A stretch of 64,000 nucleotides of DNA from Sweltsa coloradensis (Eukaryota > Arthropoda > Insecta > Plecoptera > Chloroperlidae), in the NCBI GenBank assembly GCA_024449915.1, contig JAMZAV010000355.1, positions 1 through 64,000 of the forward strand, read 5' to 3'. How positions within the stretch are numbered: position 1 is the stretch's first letter; every line of letters begins with the position of its first letter. The translations under genes and the position numbers were made by a program. Positions 45,161-55,805 of this stretch are shown here, in pieces. A model generated the notes under the pieces. That model saw only the letters and a list, made by a program, of their open reading frames with translations, ran no database searches and had not been told where the DNA came from.

Positions 45161-45885
45161 TTAGACGAGTGAGCGCAGCGAAACGAAGTCTTTATAACGC
45201 TACTCGATCGAGCCTTGTCTTGATTATTTCTGTCTGTTTGTCTGTTTGTCCGGGCTCATACAACCGAACGGCAAAATAGATTGAACTGAAATTTTAAACA
45301 GACATCCGTGACCAGGTAACTTAGAACTGCTAACAAAATGAGCAAACTCCATTTCGATTTAAACCTACAAGAAATAATAAACAGAAAAAAGGCTTATCAT
45401 GTTTAGGAATTCTTTTAACGACAATGGTTTTGCTTTGGAAAAAATCACTGCCTCCTATGGCTAATCGGTTGCAATGGAGGCAGTGGAAAAAATATTTGTA
45501 ACGCAATATGCAGTGATCAAGGTGCAAACATCAGCTCGTAAGCATGGAAGATTTTAACTCCCCGTAACTGGAGGCGAGCTCTGGCAGTCGTTTTAGGAAC
45601 CTTTCCTCCTTACCTTGACCACCACCCCACCCCAACGACGACAGCCAAGACAACACGATGATGATAACAACCGATGATGACTATGACATGATAACCCCCC
45701 TTTCCTCCCCCTACCTGTGGCTGGTTCTGACCAGCAAGGGACTTTCCTCCCACATCCCCTAGGCTAGAGTGGTGCATTAGGACCTAACGGTTAGCCTTAG
45801 ATAGGGGAAGGAAGGGGAATGTTACCGGGTACTCAACACATGGCTCACTCACTCGTCTAACATCGACTTTGGCGTTAACATTACT
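45161..45885 (+). repeat. Family E element with 13-bp subterminal inverted repeats
   Basis: It starts TTAGACGAGTGAGCGCAGCG; TTAGACGAGTGAG is perfectly mirrored by CTCACTCGTCTAA at 45848-45860. About 25 bases follow (CATCGACTTTGGCGTTAACA TTACT), laid out like the 3' tails of A-C but without a clear hairpin or CTAG. The body has GTCTGTTTGTCTGTTTGTCC, then a GAACGGC..GATTGAACTGAAATTTT module shared in plan with the other families. Confidence 0.6.
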
Positions 45886-47344
45886 CACATCGAAATATAT
45901 TAAAATTAATTATAAAAAATACAGCATTTGAATTGAAAAGAATGCTGATATTGTGCAAATCTCATTTGAGAAAATACTGCAATTAGAACGTTACAAAAAA
46001 ATTCCAGTAAAACAAAAAGATAGAGGAGATTGCTTTTTCTGTGGCCTACTTGCCTATGTTTTCATATTTTTTTCAATATTCAATAATCACAAATACAGGC
46101 ATTTTATTAATATTGATCCTGTATGATTTCAATATAGTTGGCTTGATTTACATTTTCATGAAGTTACAAAATAAAGGAACTTGACAAATAATGTGTAACT
46201 TATGCTTTTAATTTGTACAAGTAATGAAAATAAATATTTAAAATATATTTTTCCCAATCTCTACATACCCCAAACAGTCCACTTTAATTTGATATTGACA
46301 ATGAAAATATTAATAAGACTATGGACAATAAACTAAAACTTGTTTCGCTCATATATATTCATTACTTTTTTGAAGCATTAAAGAATTTTGAATGTTACAT
46401 TTTGTGATCATAATATGAGCAATTTCAGTAATGATATTTAAAAATACACTTAATTAATAAAATAAAAGTGGGTATGGGACAAATAAACAAAGAGCCAACT
46501 CCAGTTTAGATATTATTTTGGAAGGAACACAAATAATGTCGATTAATTAACGTTGGTCCTTAGATGATAGTATTAAAATCTGATGAAATAACAAACGCAT
46601 CGATAATTTCACTCACTGCCTTAATTAAAACCTCATAAAAATGTTGAAATTAATTATTTTATCGAGTAACACCTGCCCGAAGGCAGTAACTACAAGGGTT
46701 GTGGTCGTTTCGGACGGGATGTCCATGGGACATTCTATAACTCATTCGGTGACCGAAAATTGATTTTATTATATCCAGCAAATGAACTTCGCATGCATGC
46801 GCTACGTAATGTTGCTTCACATTTGAAAATAAATTAATGTTGTAATGCTGAATTCTTGTAGGCTGTACGGTTAGGCGTTCTCTGGCCGGGGAGTGCAGTT
46901 CTGTCGATCGCGCAATGTAGCCACCGAATCTGCCGAAAAAAATAACCCTCTTTAAATTCCAAAGAAGAATACCAATATTAACATTTTATGTTGAATATCA
47001 AGTCTTGTACAAAATATATTATTAAGAATTGAATATTTAAGATGCATGCATGCGAATAAATCGATGTCATTGAACGCTTCTAAACATTGACGCAAGACAT
47101 TTGGCGAGGTTGCCAGCCACACATTTATTGTAAAACACATAAATACATATCATATTTGGACTTTACCACTGTTTTTGAAATAACATATTAATATTCTACA
47201 TAATTCAAAGCATTTAATAATTTCGCTTATTTTCTGACAGGACACCTGCATGGTACTGCAATGCATGCCCTTATGGAACTTGTACAGTGAGCAGGGAATT
47301 ATCCGAAGGCTGGTTAATCCCCGCAAAAGCATTGGGAAAAACTT
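45886..47344. other. AT-rich region without recognised features
   Basis: About 1.45 kb without recognised repeat ends, protein blocks or structural RNA. It is the longest stretch in the window that does not look like one of the named repeats and may be older unique sequence. Confidence 0.45.
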
Positions 47345-47435
47345 TTAGTCAGGATTGTCTGTTGCAGGATTCGATTCCGGGACCTCCCTAATCAGAGTCG
47401 CGCGCTTAACGCTTGAGCCAACACTGACGCTTATG
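47345..47435 (-). repeat. Degenerate tRNA-like sequence
   Basis: On the minus strand, TTGGCTCAAGCGTTAAGCGC is D-arm-like and GTCCCGGAATCGAATCC is T-arm-like (B box with one change). The anticodon stem does not pair well. Probably a tRNA-derived SINE relic. Confidence 0.4.
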
Positions 47436-47574
47436 ACATAGAGTGCTCCCGGAGATAATCTGTCTGGCAAATATGTTGGTACCCCGATATGTGTACGATT
47501 AATAATTTTTCCCTTTGTACTACATTTTCTACATCGTTTACTGCCGCGTCTTTTATAATGGCAATTAAACTTTA

Positions 47575-48337
47575 CTAGGAAAACGCTAAAGTCCCGCCGC
47601 GTTGATGGATGAGCTTTTTTAAGTTTTTAGTTTGCGTGGGATATCTTTACTTTGGCAAGTGCTTTGTTTTTCTGCCGACGCATTGTAGGGGATTGTTGTC
47701 AAGTTTCTATTGTTTCTTGTTAATTTTTTATTATTTAACGTAAGAATCTTACATTAAAAGCTTTATTTCTATGGATTCTAACTAACTTTTTCAACTTTTT
47801 CTTTCTAAAGGTACTACATCACCATAACCTTAATGTCCATGTATAATATGAACGTTGTAGCCCCACCCGTTTGGTCAGAATTGGCCCAAATGGTACAAAA
47901 ATATCGAACAAAGAGTCAAAAAACTTATATTAAAAGCTTTATTTCTATAGATTCTGACTAACTTTTTCAACTTTTTCTTTCAGAAAGCAATACATCACCA
48001 TTACCTTAATGTCCATGTGAAATATGAAGGTTGTAACCCCACCCGTTTGGTCAGAATCGGCCCAAATGTCACGAAAATATCGCACTAAAAATCGAAAAAA
48101 ATCGTAAAAGTACGATATTCATGAGAAATATTTCTTCGATTGTACCCAAAAACGAAGCAAGTCTAAGTTCAGAGATTTCGAAGGTCCCCTCAAATTTTCA
48201 TCAAGATCGCATATGCCGTTTGCCCGGTAGAGAGCGAACAAATAGACAGAAAAACAAACAAAAAAACAAAAAAAAACTCCCGAACTAAATTTTTTGGGGG
48301 GGTCGGTGAAATTGAATTCTTCGCTTCGCTCATCCAA
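47575..48337 (-). repeat. Family A1 element with internal duplication
   Basis: A minus-strand copy from CTAGGAAAACGCTAAAGTCC to CGCTCATCCAA at 48327-48337. The GATTCT..ACTTTTTCAACTTTTTC to CCCACCCGTTTGGTCAGAAT segment is present twice (about 47770-47885 and 47950-48060), as in the copy at 24810. Confidence 0.8.
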
Positions 48338-48354
48338 CTATATATATTTATTTA

Positions 48355-49099
48355 CTAGGAAAACGCTTAAGTCCCGCCGCGTTGTTGGATGAGCGTATTG
48401 GTGCATTGAGCTGCCATGTGTTATGCGGATTTTCTGTTGTTCCGTGAAAAAATTATTACTAAGTTCAAATTTTTTTTAAATTAAATTAAATTTAATATAA
48501 AATAAACTTAAATTTTAAATTTTTTAGTTAATCGTAATTTTAAAAAAATAAAAAAATACAAAATTGGGATTTTTATAAGAAATAATTATTCGATTGCGCT
48601 CAAATTTCACACGAATATATAAATTAATAAAATTAAGGTTCTGTGAAAAACTTATTACAATAGGATCAAGCATGTAGGTGTAATAAGTAAAAAAATTTTT
48701 TTTTAAAAAAAAGAAAAAACCCCACCAATTTCTATTTTCATTAGAAAAAAATTTTTTCGATGTGCTCAATTTCACACGATATCTTAATTCAAAAAATTTT
48801 AAAGTTTGTGAAAAAATCATAAAATCGGATAAAGCATGTAGATTTAAGAAAAATAAATTTTCAAAAAATCGAAAAAAAATCGTAAAATGCGTTTTTTATA
48901 GAAATAATTTTTCGATGGCGTCAAAAACGGGGCAGTTCTAAGTTCAGGGTTTTAAAGGCCTCAAAAATTTTTCACGCAATTGGAGTATGGGTTTACCCCG
49001 GAATCGTGCTAAAAAAAAGACAAAAATCAGAAAAAAAAAAAAAAAAACATTCCGGATTTTTTCTCCAGTGTAGTAAAAGGAATCTTGCTTCGCTCGTAC
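48355..49099 (-). repeat. Family A2 element, right half indel-rich
   Basis: It starts CTAGGAAAACGCTTAAGTCC; the 5' end at the right is corrupted (TTGCTTCGCTCGTACG). From about 48700 it has many one- to few-base deletions relative to the A2 copies at 36680 and 22638. Confidence 0.7.
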
Positions 49100-49385
49100 G
49101 CCGTAGCTCTCAAAAACCTTCTTTAAAAAACGATCATTCAAGCAAGTTTTAAAAAAGTACCAACAAATGGCCACTCAGTCGTCTAAAACATTTGGGCAGC
49201 CGAGATACTCTTTTGAACCCTTGAACGTGCGTACGCTACTTTACTGACTTATTAACACAGTTCCAACAATGTGTAATTCAGTGACATATACGAGCATTCT
49301 ACAAGGGTTTGTGCACGGGTACTACACAGTTCAAACGGACGCACGGAGCGCAAGTCGGCTACGAAGGCTGAGTTTTAATCCGCTG
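49100..49385. other. Short unassigned spacer
   Basis: Nothing recognised. Confidence 0.4.
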
Positions 49386-49498
49386 AGTTACACACAACAC
49401 ACACAACACCCACCACACACACACACACACACACACACACCACACACACAACACACACACCCACCACAAACACCCCACACACACCCCCACACACTGCC
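49386..49498. repeat. CA-rich microsatellite
   Basis: CACACA runs interrupted by ACAACACC and CCACC. Confidence 0.9.
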
Positions 49499-49499
49499 C

Positions 49500-50049
49500 T
49501 TTGGTCGGAGGTAACGTGTTTCGTTCCGCTCCCCCTCCTTGCTTTTATGTACCTATAGAGCAGTGCATGTTGGCCGCATTCAACCAAACACTTGTTGTTT
49601 TGATTGTTTTGGCGATTTTTTTTTGTTTTCTATCGGATTTCTTTCTTTTAACAAGTTATTTGTTCATTTTTTTTCTCCTCTTTTTTTGGGTGTGGGTTTT
49701 CATTACCGAATTTTTAATTTTAAGAAATTTTTTGGACTTGTATTTTTTTTGTTTGTCTAGGTTTTTTTTCGGTAAAGGGGCCTATTCTGTAGGCTTCACC
49801 TGAAAGCCCTTCTTGTTTTGCTGACAGAGTGAACTCGCCCGCTTCTGTGTAGTTTTCGTTTTAAAATTTTTAAACTTTTAAACCCTTTTTGGACTCTGCC
49901 ATTTTTTCTAAAGGGAAAAAATTTTATATTTATGATTTTTCTTTCTTTCTTGTTCAGCTTGCTGCCGGGTCCTCTGGCCAGGTAGAAATGGTTTTTCCCT
50001 TTGTCAGGCGTGGAAATTTTTTTTAATTCAAGATATTGAGGTTTTGGCG
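49500..50049. other. T-rich, homopolymer-rich sequence
   Basis: Repeated T and G runs without recognisable content; the open frames across it are hydrophobic by composition only. It is probably the low-quality left edge of the LINE-bearing segment. Confidence 0.5.
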
Positions 50050-50252
50050 GCCATGGTCAAAAAGGCCCCAAAGATTTTATAAAAAGCCCCCTGTCCCCCC
50101 CCTGCAAAACGGGACGGGTAAAGAGAAAAACACCCCTAAAGCGGGGGGCCAAAGGGGTGGTGAATGTGCCCCTTGATCGCAAGGGGCCACCACCTGGATT
50201 TTAAACGGCTGCCCTAGGCCTTCTTTGGCGGCAGTCCGCCACGAAAAACCCA

Positions 50253-51850
50253 ATGCCTGCTGCGCTGACTGAATCAGCACAACATCTGCAACCGTTCTTC
50301 CTTTTCTCCGGGGCCCTCAACAGGTCGCTATCTAAAGTCCAGGTAGCGACCACCCCTGTTGAGGCTGCATCAACATTTTGCTGTTTTGGCTGGTTCAGCC
50401 AGCGCAGCAAATTGTTGCCCCCGTTTCCCAACCCTACATTCCCAGGGGTGTCACAAACCCTAAATCCCCAGGGGCTACCTACCCCCCCTTACCAGTGGTG
50501 CCCCCGGCTTCTTTCCCCGGGGCCCCATCCCAAACGTTACAAAGCCGCCCAGGGCCCCAGGCTGTGTCGTCGGGCGGGGGGTAACGGCCCCAGGATGGGC
50601 CCAGATAAAACCCTCCACTGGTCAGGCATGTCCAAAGAAGGAACAGGCCATACTGTTTCCTTCAATGAGAATGCCCATCTCACAGTACATGCGGTCCTGG
50701 CCGTGTCATGGGGGGGCAAAACTTTCCCCTTGCCTCCAGATTCCCAGGGCCGCGTGTTTTCTATCTGAAGGAAAGGGCCGGGTGGCACCTTCAGTTGACC
50801 ATGGAGGGTACAAGTAAAGGCCCAGTTTCTAGGGCGCGCGGTTGTCACCCGCCGAGCGCGGGAAAGCCCCCCAATGCCACCCCCCATATCCCGCACCGAC
50901 ATCGAGTTCGATTTGGCCAAATGGTTCGAATTCGGCCCCCGATGGCGTAAAAACCCGTTGGTGTAAGGGGGGTTGACATTGGCCCGTCTACTTTTTTCGC
51001 CGTCAGATTTTTGTCGTCAAGGCTGAAAACTAAACCCTCCCAACTCTGTTTGGTAGATTTTGAGGGGGAGCCCCAATCCGTTTTCCCTCGCTTTGCGACA
51101 TTAAGTGCTTCAAGTGTAAGCAACGGAACATTCCCAGGCTTGCACAGTCACAGTAAAAAAAACCCCCATCTGGCGGGGGAGTGCACCCGTACGGCTGGGG
51201 CGAAAAGAGGGGGGCCCCTCGTTGGGAATGGGGATGCCGTTGCGTCCACCTCAGCGGGGGTGCTGGCGAGTGAGCCTTCAGCCACTGTGGCCAGGGCCCC
51301 CATCTTCGCAGCGGCTCTCGCTCCCAAGGGAATGGACGGGCGACACCCCTCTCCCATATCCCGCTAACCCCCGTGGGGGGAGAGGTTTCACCCCATGACG
51401 AAGGGGAAGCAGCAGTGAGTCCCCAGCAAAGAAGCGTCAAAAGCAAACGAGGGGGCAACACAAGGTGAGGTGACCATGCCCGGCCCCCAAAGAGCTTCTT
51501 AACGGAGGACCCAAAACCCCGCTGTCAACCTGGGGCTTTCTGCAGTTCTTTGCGGACTTTAAGGGGGCTGCGATCAGCCATTTAAGGTTGCCATCGCTTC
51601 CCCAAAAGACGTCGGGGACTACTGCAGATGCTAATGTGTCAAAGCGGCCGTTAGGGAAGTGCGAGCCATAAGGCCAGGTTAAAAACCCCTTTCAGGGCAC
51701 CCTGGTAAGGCACAAAACTTCTTTTATTTCCGGTGACTACGGTTTCTCTCTCCCCGGGTTCAAATCGCAGGAGACCCTGGGGGTCAAATGGATGATTGAC
51801 TTCAAAAAACAGGGGAGGGCAACAATCAAAACCTAAAAAAAAAGAGGTCC
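50253..51850 (+). pseudogene. LINE ORF1-like (gag-like) remnant
   Basis: The plus-strand frames are heavily broken. The most recognisable piece is IKCFKCKQRNIPRL near 51095-51135, a decayed CCHC zinc knuckle as found at the C-terminus of Tx1-type ORF1 nucleic-acid-binding proteins. Upstream, AVSWGGKTFPLP and HTVSFNENAHLTVH near 50650-50740 are plausible ORF1 body sequence. It ends shortly before the endonuclease-containing ORF2. The long minus-strand open frames here come from base composition. Confidence 0.55.
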
Positions 51851-51863
51851 GCAGCGATTTTTA

Positions 51864-54800
51864 ATGGAGTCAGTGTCTACTTTCCTCGATCGCATTTCCC
51901 GACGTGTCCTTTCAGGGGGGACAAAACCCCTTCAGCACCATTCCCTTTCTTATATCCAAATATACATTTTTTTTAACCCCCCAATTTCAAGTGTGACGGG
52001 CACCATGTTTGGGACTTCGCAATCGCCCCCCCATGGTTTTTTCGTCACACAACTTTCTCTCCCCAGCTCCCTTTCAAGAATTCCTTGGAGATTCCTGCCA
52101 CAAATCGGACCCTTCACGTCGTTTCATTTATTTCCCTCCGCCCAGCATTTGGGTTTGGGGACGTGTTGGGCCCTCGACACACATCCGAGCGTGCGGGTGC
52201 TGGGGGAACCCGGCCCCAGATCCTTGTTGGGGGGATTTAAAACTGCACGGAACCCCAATACGACTTTTGGGGGCACCGAGGGTACCCCCCTTTGTCAGTC
52301 GTCCGAGAACTGTCACGGCCGCAAAATTTTTCCGTTTTGGGGGGGAGTATCATCCCTTGCCCCCGGGTTTAACCCTTTGTAGGTAATCCCCCCTTTTACA
52401 GCGTTTCCACGATCGTCGATTTACGCTTCCCCCAAAGTCACAAACGGGAAGGAGTCCGGGGTTCTGCCTCTTCTCTAAACCCGGGCCCTATTACCACCAT
52501 GACTGAAACGCCAAGTTTGCCTCCCCATTGGCGTCTCGATAACCCCCTTTCGGGGCCCCGATTAGGGGGATTGCATGCGAGAGCTCTTCCCTCTTCAGGC
52601 TCGACGAAACTCTAGCCACATTACACCACGGGGGGAAGCTTCAAGCGGGAGATTCGGACCACGACTATCGATTCTTGACTCCGCGAATCAACGACGAGAC
52701 TTTCGTCCTCTGGAGCGACGAGCGATCGAATCGTGTCCCGGGCCCCTGCTTGCCGGAAAAACCCGGGTGACCAGCTCGCGCTAACGAGCAGGTGCGCGAA
52801 GCATCATCGTAGAAGTGAGAGAGTGTTTGACAAACTCCCGTTACGAGCAGTATTTCCCCGACATCCTGCAGCTCCGAAACTGGGGCGGGACATGGCACCC
52901 ATTTCAACCTTTGAAACAAAATTTGCTTTTAGGTCGTGTGGGGTCCGACGGCAGTCTCTCTGCACAGCCGCACGGGGCATTTTCAGGGCCCTCTTTTTTG
53001 CCGTGCCCCCGGGGCACGAGGAGGTCGCCGTTGTAGAGTCTCGCCGGCGCTTTCTCATTTTTGCGAGAGAACCTTTACCGCCCTTTCACCCAAAGAATCT
53101 GGAGGGGGTGGGCTCCCCGAACAAGGGTAAGGCCCTGGCATAGACGGGCTCACTCCCGGGGTTCTATCGTTTTCGGGGGGAGCTGTCGACCCCCTTCAGG
53201 GAAATGCTGGACGCTCTCTGGAGTTAGCTTCCCCCCAAAGTCGGCTCCCAAAAAAATCCGTCCGACCCTCCTGCCCAAATTTGGAGACGGATGGAATTTT
53301 AAAAATGGCGTCCCATCTCCCCCTCACCCTGGATACAAAATACTAGCCCGCGCCCTCCGCCACACGCCTGACGAGGTGGGAGTTCGTTGGTGCACCCTGA
53401 TCAGGGCTATGTAATCCCCGGGGGGACCCTCTTCGATAGCCTTTTACCTGCACGAGGGGCGTCCCGGATAGCCAATGCAGAGGGGGTGTCCCGGCCGTCC
53501 GTCCGACCGCAAGGAGCGTTCGACAGGGTTAACCACGACATCTTTCCACCTTTTCGTGCCTACGGGTTCGGAGAGGGCTTTCCCGTCCCCTGCAACGCTC
53601 TACGCCCGGGGCCCCGTGCCATGTGGGGGGGGTGTACCTGACGGCCCCTTTTCTTTTTTGGGCTTTGGCATACGACAGGGCTTCCGCTGTCGGGGCTATT
53701 TTCTCCTGGCCGCCCCCCGTTCTCAGACTCTGAGGTCAGACGGTTTGGGTTCCCCTTGCCGGGCCAACCGCAGAGAAGGCTGGTCGTCTCCGGTATGCAA
53801 TGACTTCACTGCCTTCATCGCAGAAACCGGGGCTTTTTACCGCCCCAGGATGTTACGGCGCGTACTCCGCCAGTCTGGGGGCCAGCTTAATGCCGTTAAA
53901 TCCACGGGCCCGGGGAGGCAGGGGTTGGCCCTCAGGACACGCCACTCGATTCGTTGTCAGCGAAGGCACCAAATTTGGCGTCGTGATGGGAAACCCTCCC
54001 TGGGGGCCTGGAGCCAGAGGATTTGGCGAAGTTCCTTGCGCAAACTCAGGTGGGGTTTTAGGGTCTGCCATGTCGCTTTGTGGGGCCCCGTCCCAGTTGC
54101 AAACCGTTCCTGGCCCTAGGTTGTGGTAACTTTCAAAACGTGCCTCCCCCCCGGGTCTTGTCAACCGGGGGCAGGGGGGAAATAGCCAACTTTGTATGGG
54201 CGGGGAGGAGCTTGGACTGTCTACGAGACCTGTGTGCCCTGTCAACTGGGAGGACTCGGGGCTGGTTTTACCTTGCGTCCAAGGGGGACCATGTTCCGGG
54301 TGCTGTTTGCCTACCGATTTCTGTCCAGCCTGGATGACCATCCCCTTCAGCCAGACCCGGGACTTTTCGGGAAAATTCCGACATCTGGGGCGGGGTCAGG
54401 TACTGTTTCATCCCCAAATCGGTGGGGGCCCGCACCCCGGGGGAGTCCCGGTTCCTCCCCCGGTTCTGGGGGCTTGGTACTCCCTGCAACCAAAGCGAAA
54501 ATTCCCTCCACCGTCTGGGGTCTCCGGACGTTCCCTCACTTACTTCCCTAAAAACCCCACGCCCACTCCCTTCATCCCTTCCTGGTCCCCTTTTCGGGAT
54601 TAAAGGGCTTGGGTGACATCTCGTCGGGGGACGAGTGGTTGGGGGTGGGCTCCTTTCGGGTTTTTGACGAACTGCCCCGTCGCACTCGCGAAGCCTGAGA
54701 ACAACGGAAAAAGGATCCCAGCTTTCTGCAGCCTCCGTTCCGGGGGCAGGGAGGGTTCCGGGTCCTGAGCCCTGGGCCACCGCCTCTTTTTTTACCCCCC

Positions 54801-55440
54801 GCCCGCTCTCCGGCAAAATGGGTCCCTCTGCTTCCGCATTCCAACGGGGGGCGATCCTGTTTGACATCATGGTCAAGGGGCTTTGGCATAGCGGTTCCCC
54901 GAGGGCCAATGGTCCCAAAGACCCGGGCAAAATGAAAGGCCAGCCCCCCCCCCCGTCCTTGGGGGCTCGATTTCCCAGGTGGGGTGGGGCTTCAACAAAA
55001 CCGTAGCTGACCCCATATTTCCTTTTTCATGCAGGGTTGGCGCCTCCCCCCGTGCCCCTGGTGCCGGTCGAGGGGTCACGTGGCACATGTGTGTCCTGTC
55101 GGCAGGCAACCCATGTGGCGATTGGCTGACTCCTCATCAGGGGGTTCTGGGGACCCCTAATGTCTCTGAGGGGTTTTTTTATGTCGGTTTTGGCCCCGAC
55201 AAATCCCTCGTCACCCAAAACGATCTTGCCAATTTTGTTTTTCGTGTTGGCCAAGAGCACTCACAGCTCCCGGGCTGCTATTTCAAAGGGTGGGAGAGTG
55301 CCCGCTCCCCACGAAGGTCCTCAAGGCCCCCTCTGAGTCCGACTCCTCAAGGAATATGCTTTGGACCTTTGGGGGAGGGGCGATAGAGGCTTTGAGGAAA
55401 ATGGGCGATAGAGAGGCGCTCGCTCCCCCTTGATGGGGAT
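51864..55440 (+). pseudogene. LINE ORF2: endonuclease and reverse transcriptase (degenerate)
   Basis: Near 52220-52380, across frames, LLGGFK/RNPN followed by GGTEGTPLCQSS and later LAPGFN corresponds to the GGDFN block and following region of an apurinic-type endonuclease. The polymerase follows: GIDGL..PGFYRFRGEL near 53137-53180, NFKNGVPSPPHPGYKILARAL (53300-53355), VHPDQGYVIPGG (53388-53420), GAFDRVNHDIF with FRAYGFGEGF (53514-53580, first catalytic Asp), GIRQGF (53667-53685), and a broken YADD region followed by FTAFIAETGAF (53795-53830) then SGGQLNAVKSTG. These blocks and their order fit the Tx1/L1 group. Frameshifts separate nearly every block; the YADD region lacks one base, so the copy as written cannot be functional, although sequencing error may contribute. 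Confidence 0.75.
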
Positions 55441-55710
55441 CCTTTTTCAGGCACTGACCCGTAAAGCCTTCAGTTTCTTTAGTGACCGATAGGGGTTTGT
55501 ACCCCCAAACCCTAACATTTTAAATTTTTTTTTTCTCCGGTTTTTATATCTAGACGGAAAGGAAGAGCCCACGGCTTCCTATTTATTATATTCTTTTTTT
55601 TCATTATATATTAAGTCATTTTTATTTCCGCACACTTATGTTCTTTTTTTTCTGTTTTTTAGAAAAATATCCTTTTGGGAAAATGTTTTCTTCCCCAAAA
55701 AAAGGTAAAC

Positions 55711-55805
55711 TATAAATAAATAAATAAATAAATAAATAAAAAAAATAAAAAAATAAAAAAAAAAAACACACCACAACACCACAACACACAACCACACACA
55801 CCACA
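55711..55805. repeat. (AAAT)n / A-rich tract and CA run
   Basis: AAATAAATAAATAAAT, then A-rich, then ACACCACAACACC. The A-rich part is at the expected position of the LINE 3' tail. Confidence 0.8.

Larger units (their letters stand above)
50050..55770 (+). mobile_element. GC-rich Tx1/L1-like LINE, degenerate
   Basis: Recognisable parts in order on the plus strand: ORF1 with a zinc knuckle near 51097-51130, endonuclease remnants near 52220-52380, reverse transcriptase 53085-54000, a C-terminal region to about 55440, and an AAAT/A-rich tail at 55711-55770. Base composition changes abruptly from the surrounding AT-rich sequence to C- and G-run-rich sequence at about 50.05 kb and back at about 55.5 kb. 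Frames shift every 50-150 codons, usually beside C or G runs. Confidence 0.8.

Noticed and set aside
49501..49803. Hydrophobic 100-residue open frame
   Set aside because: Composition of a T-rich, homopolymer-rich stretch; no motif.
50537..55260. Long minus-strand open frames, up to 220 codons
   Set aside because: They are antisense to the GC-rich LINE and arise from high GC and few stop codons; no recognisable domains.
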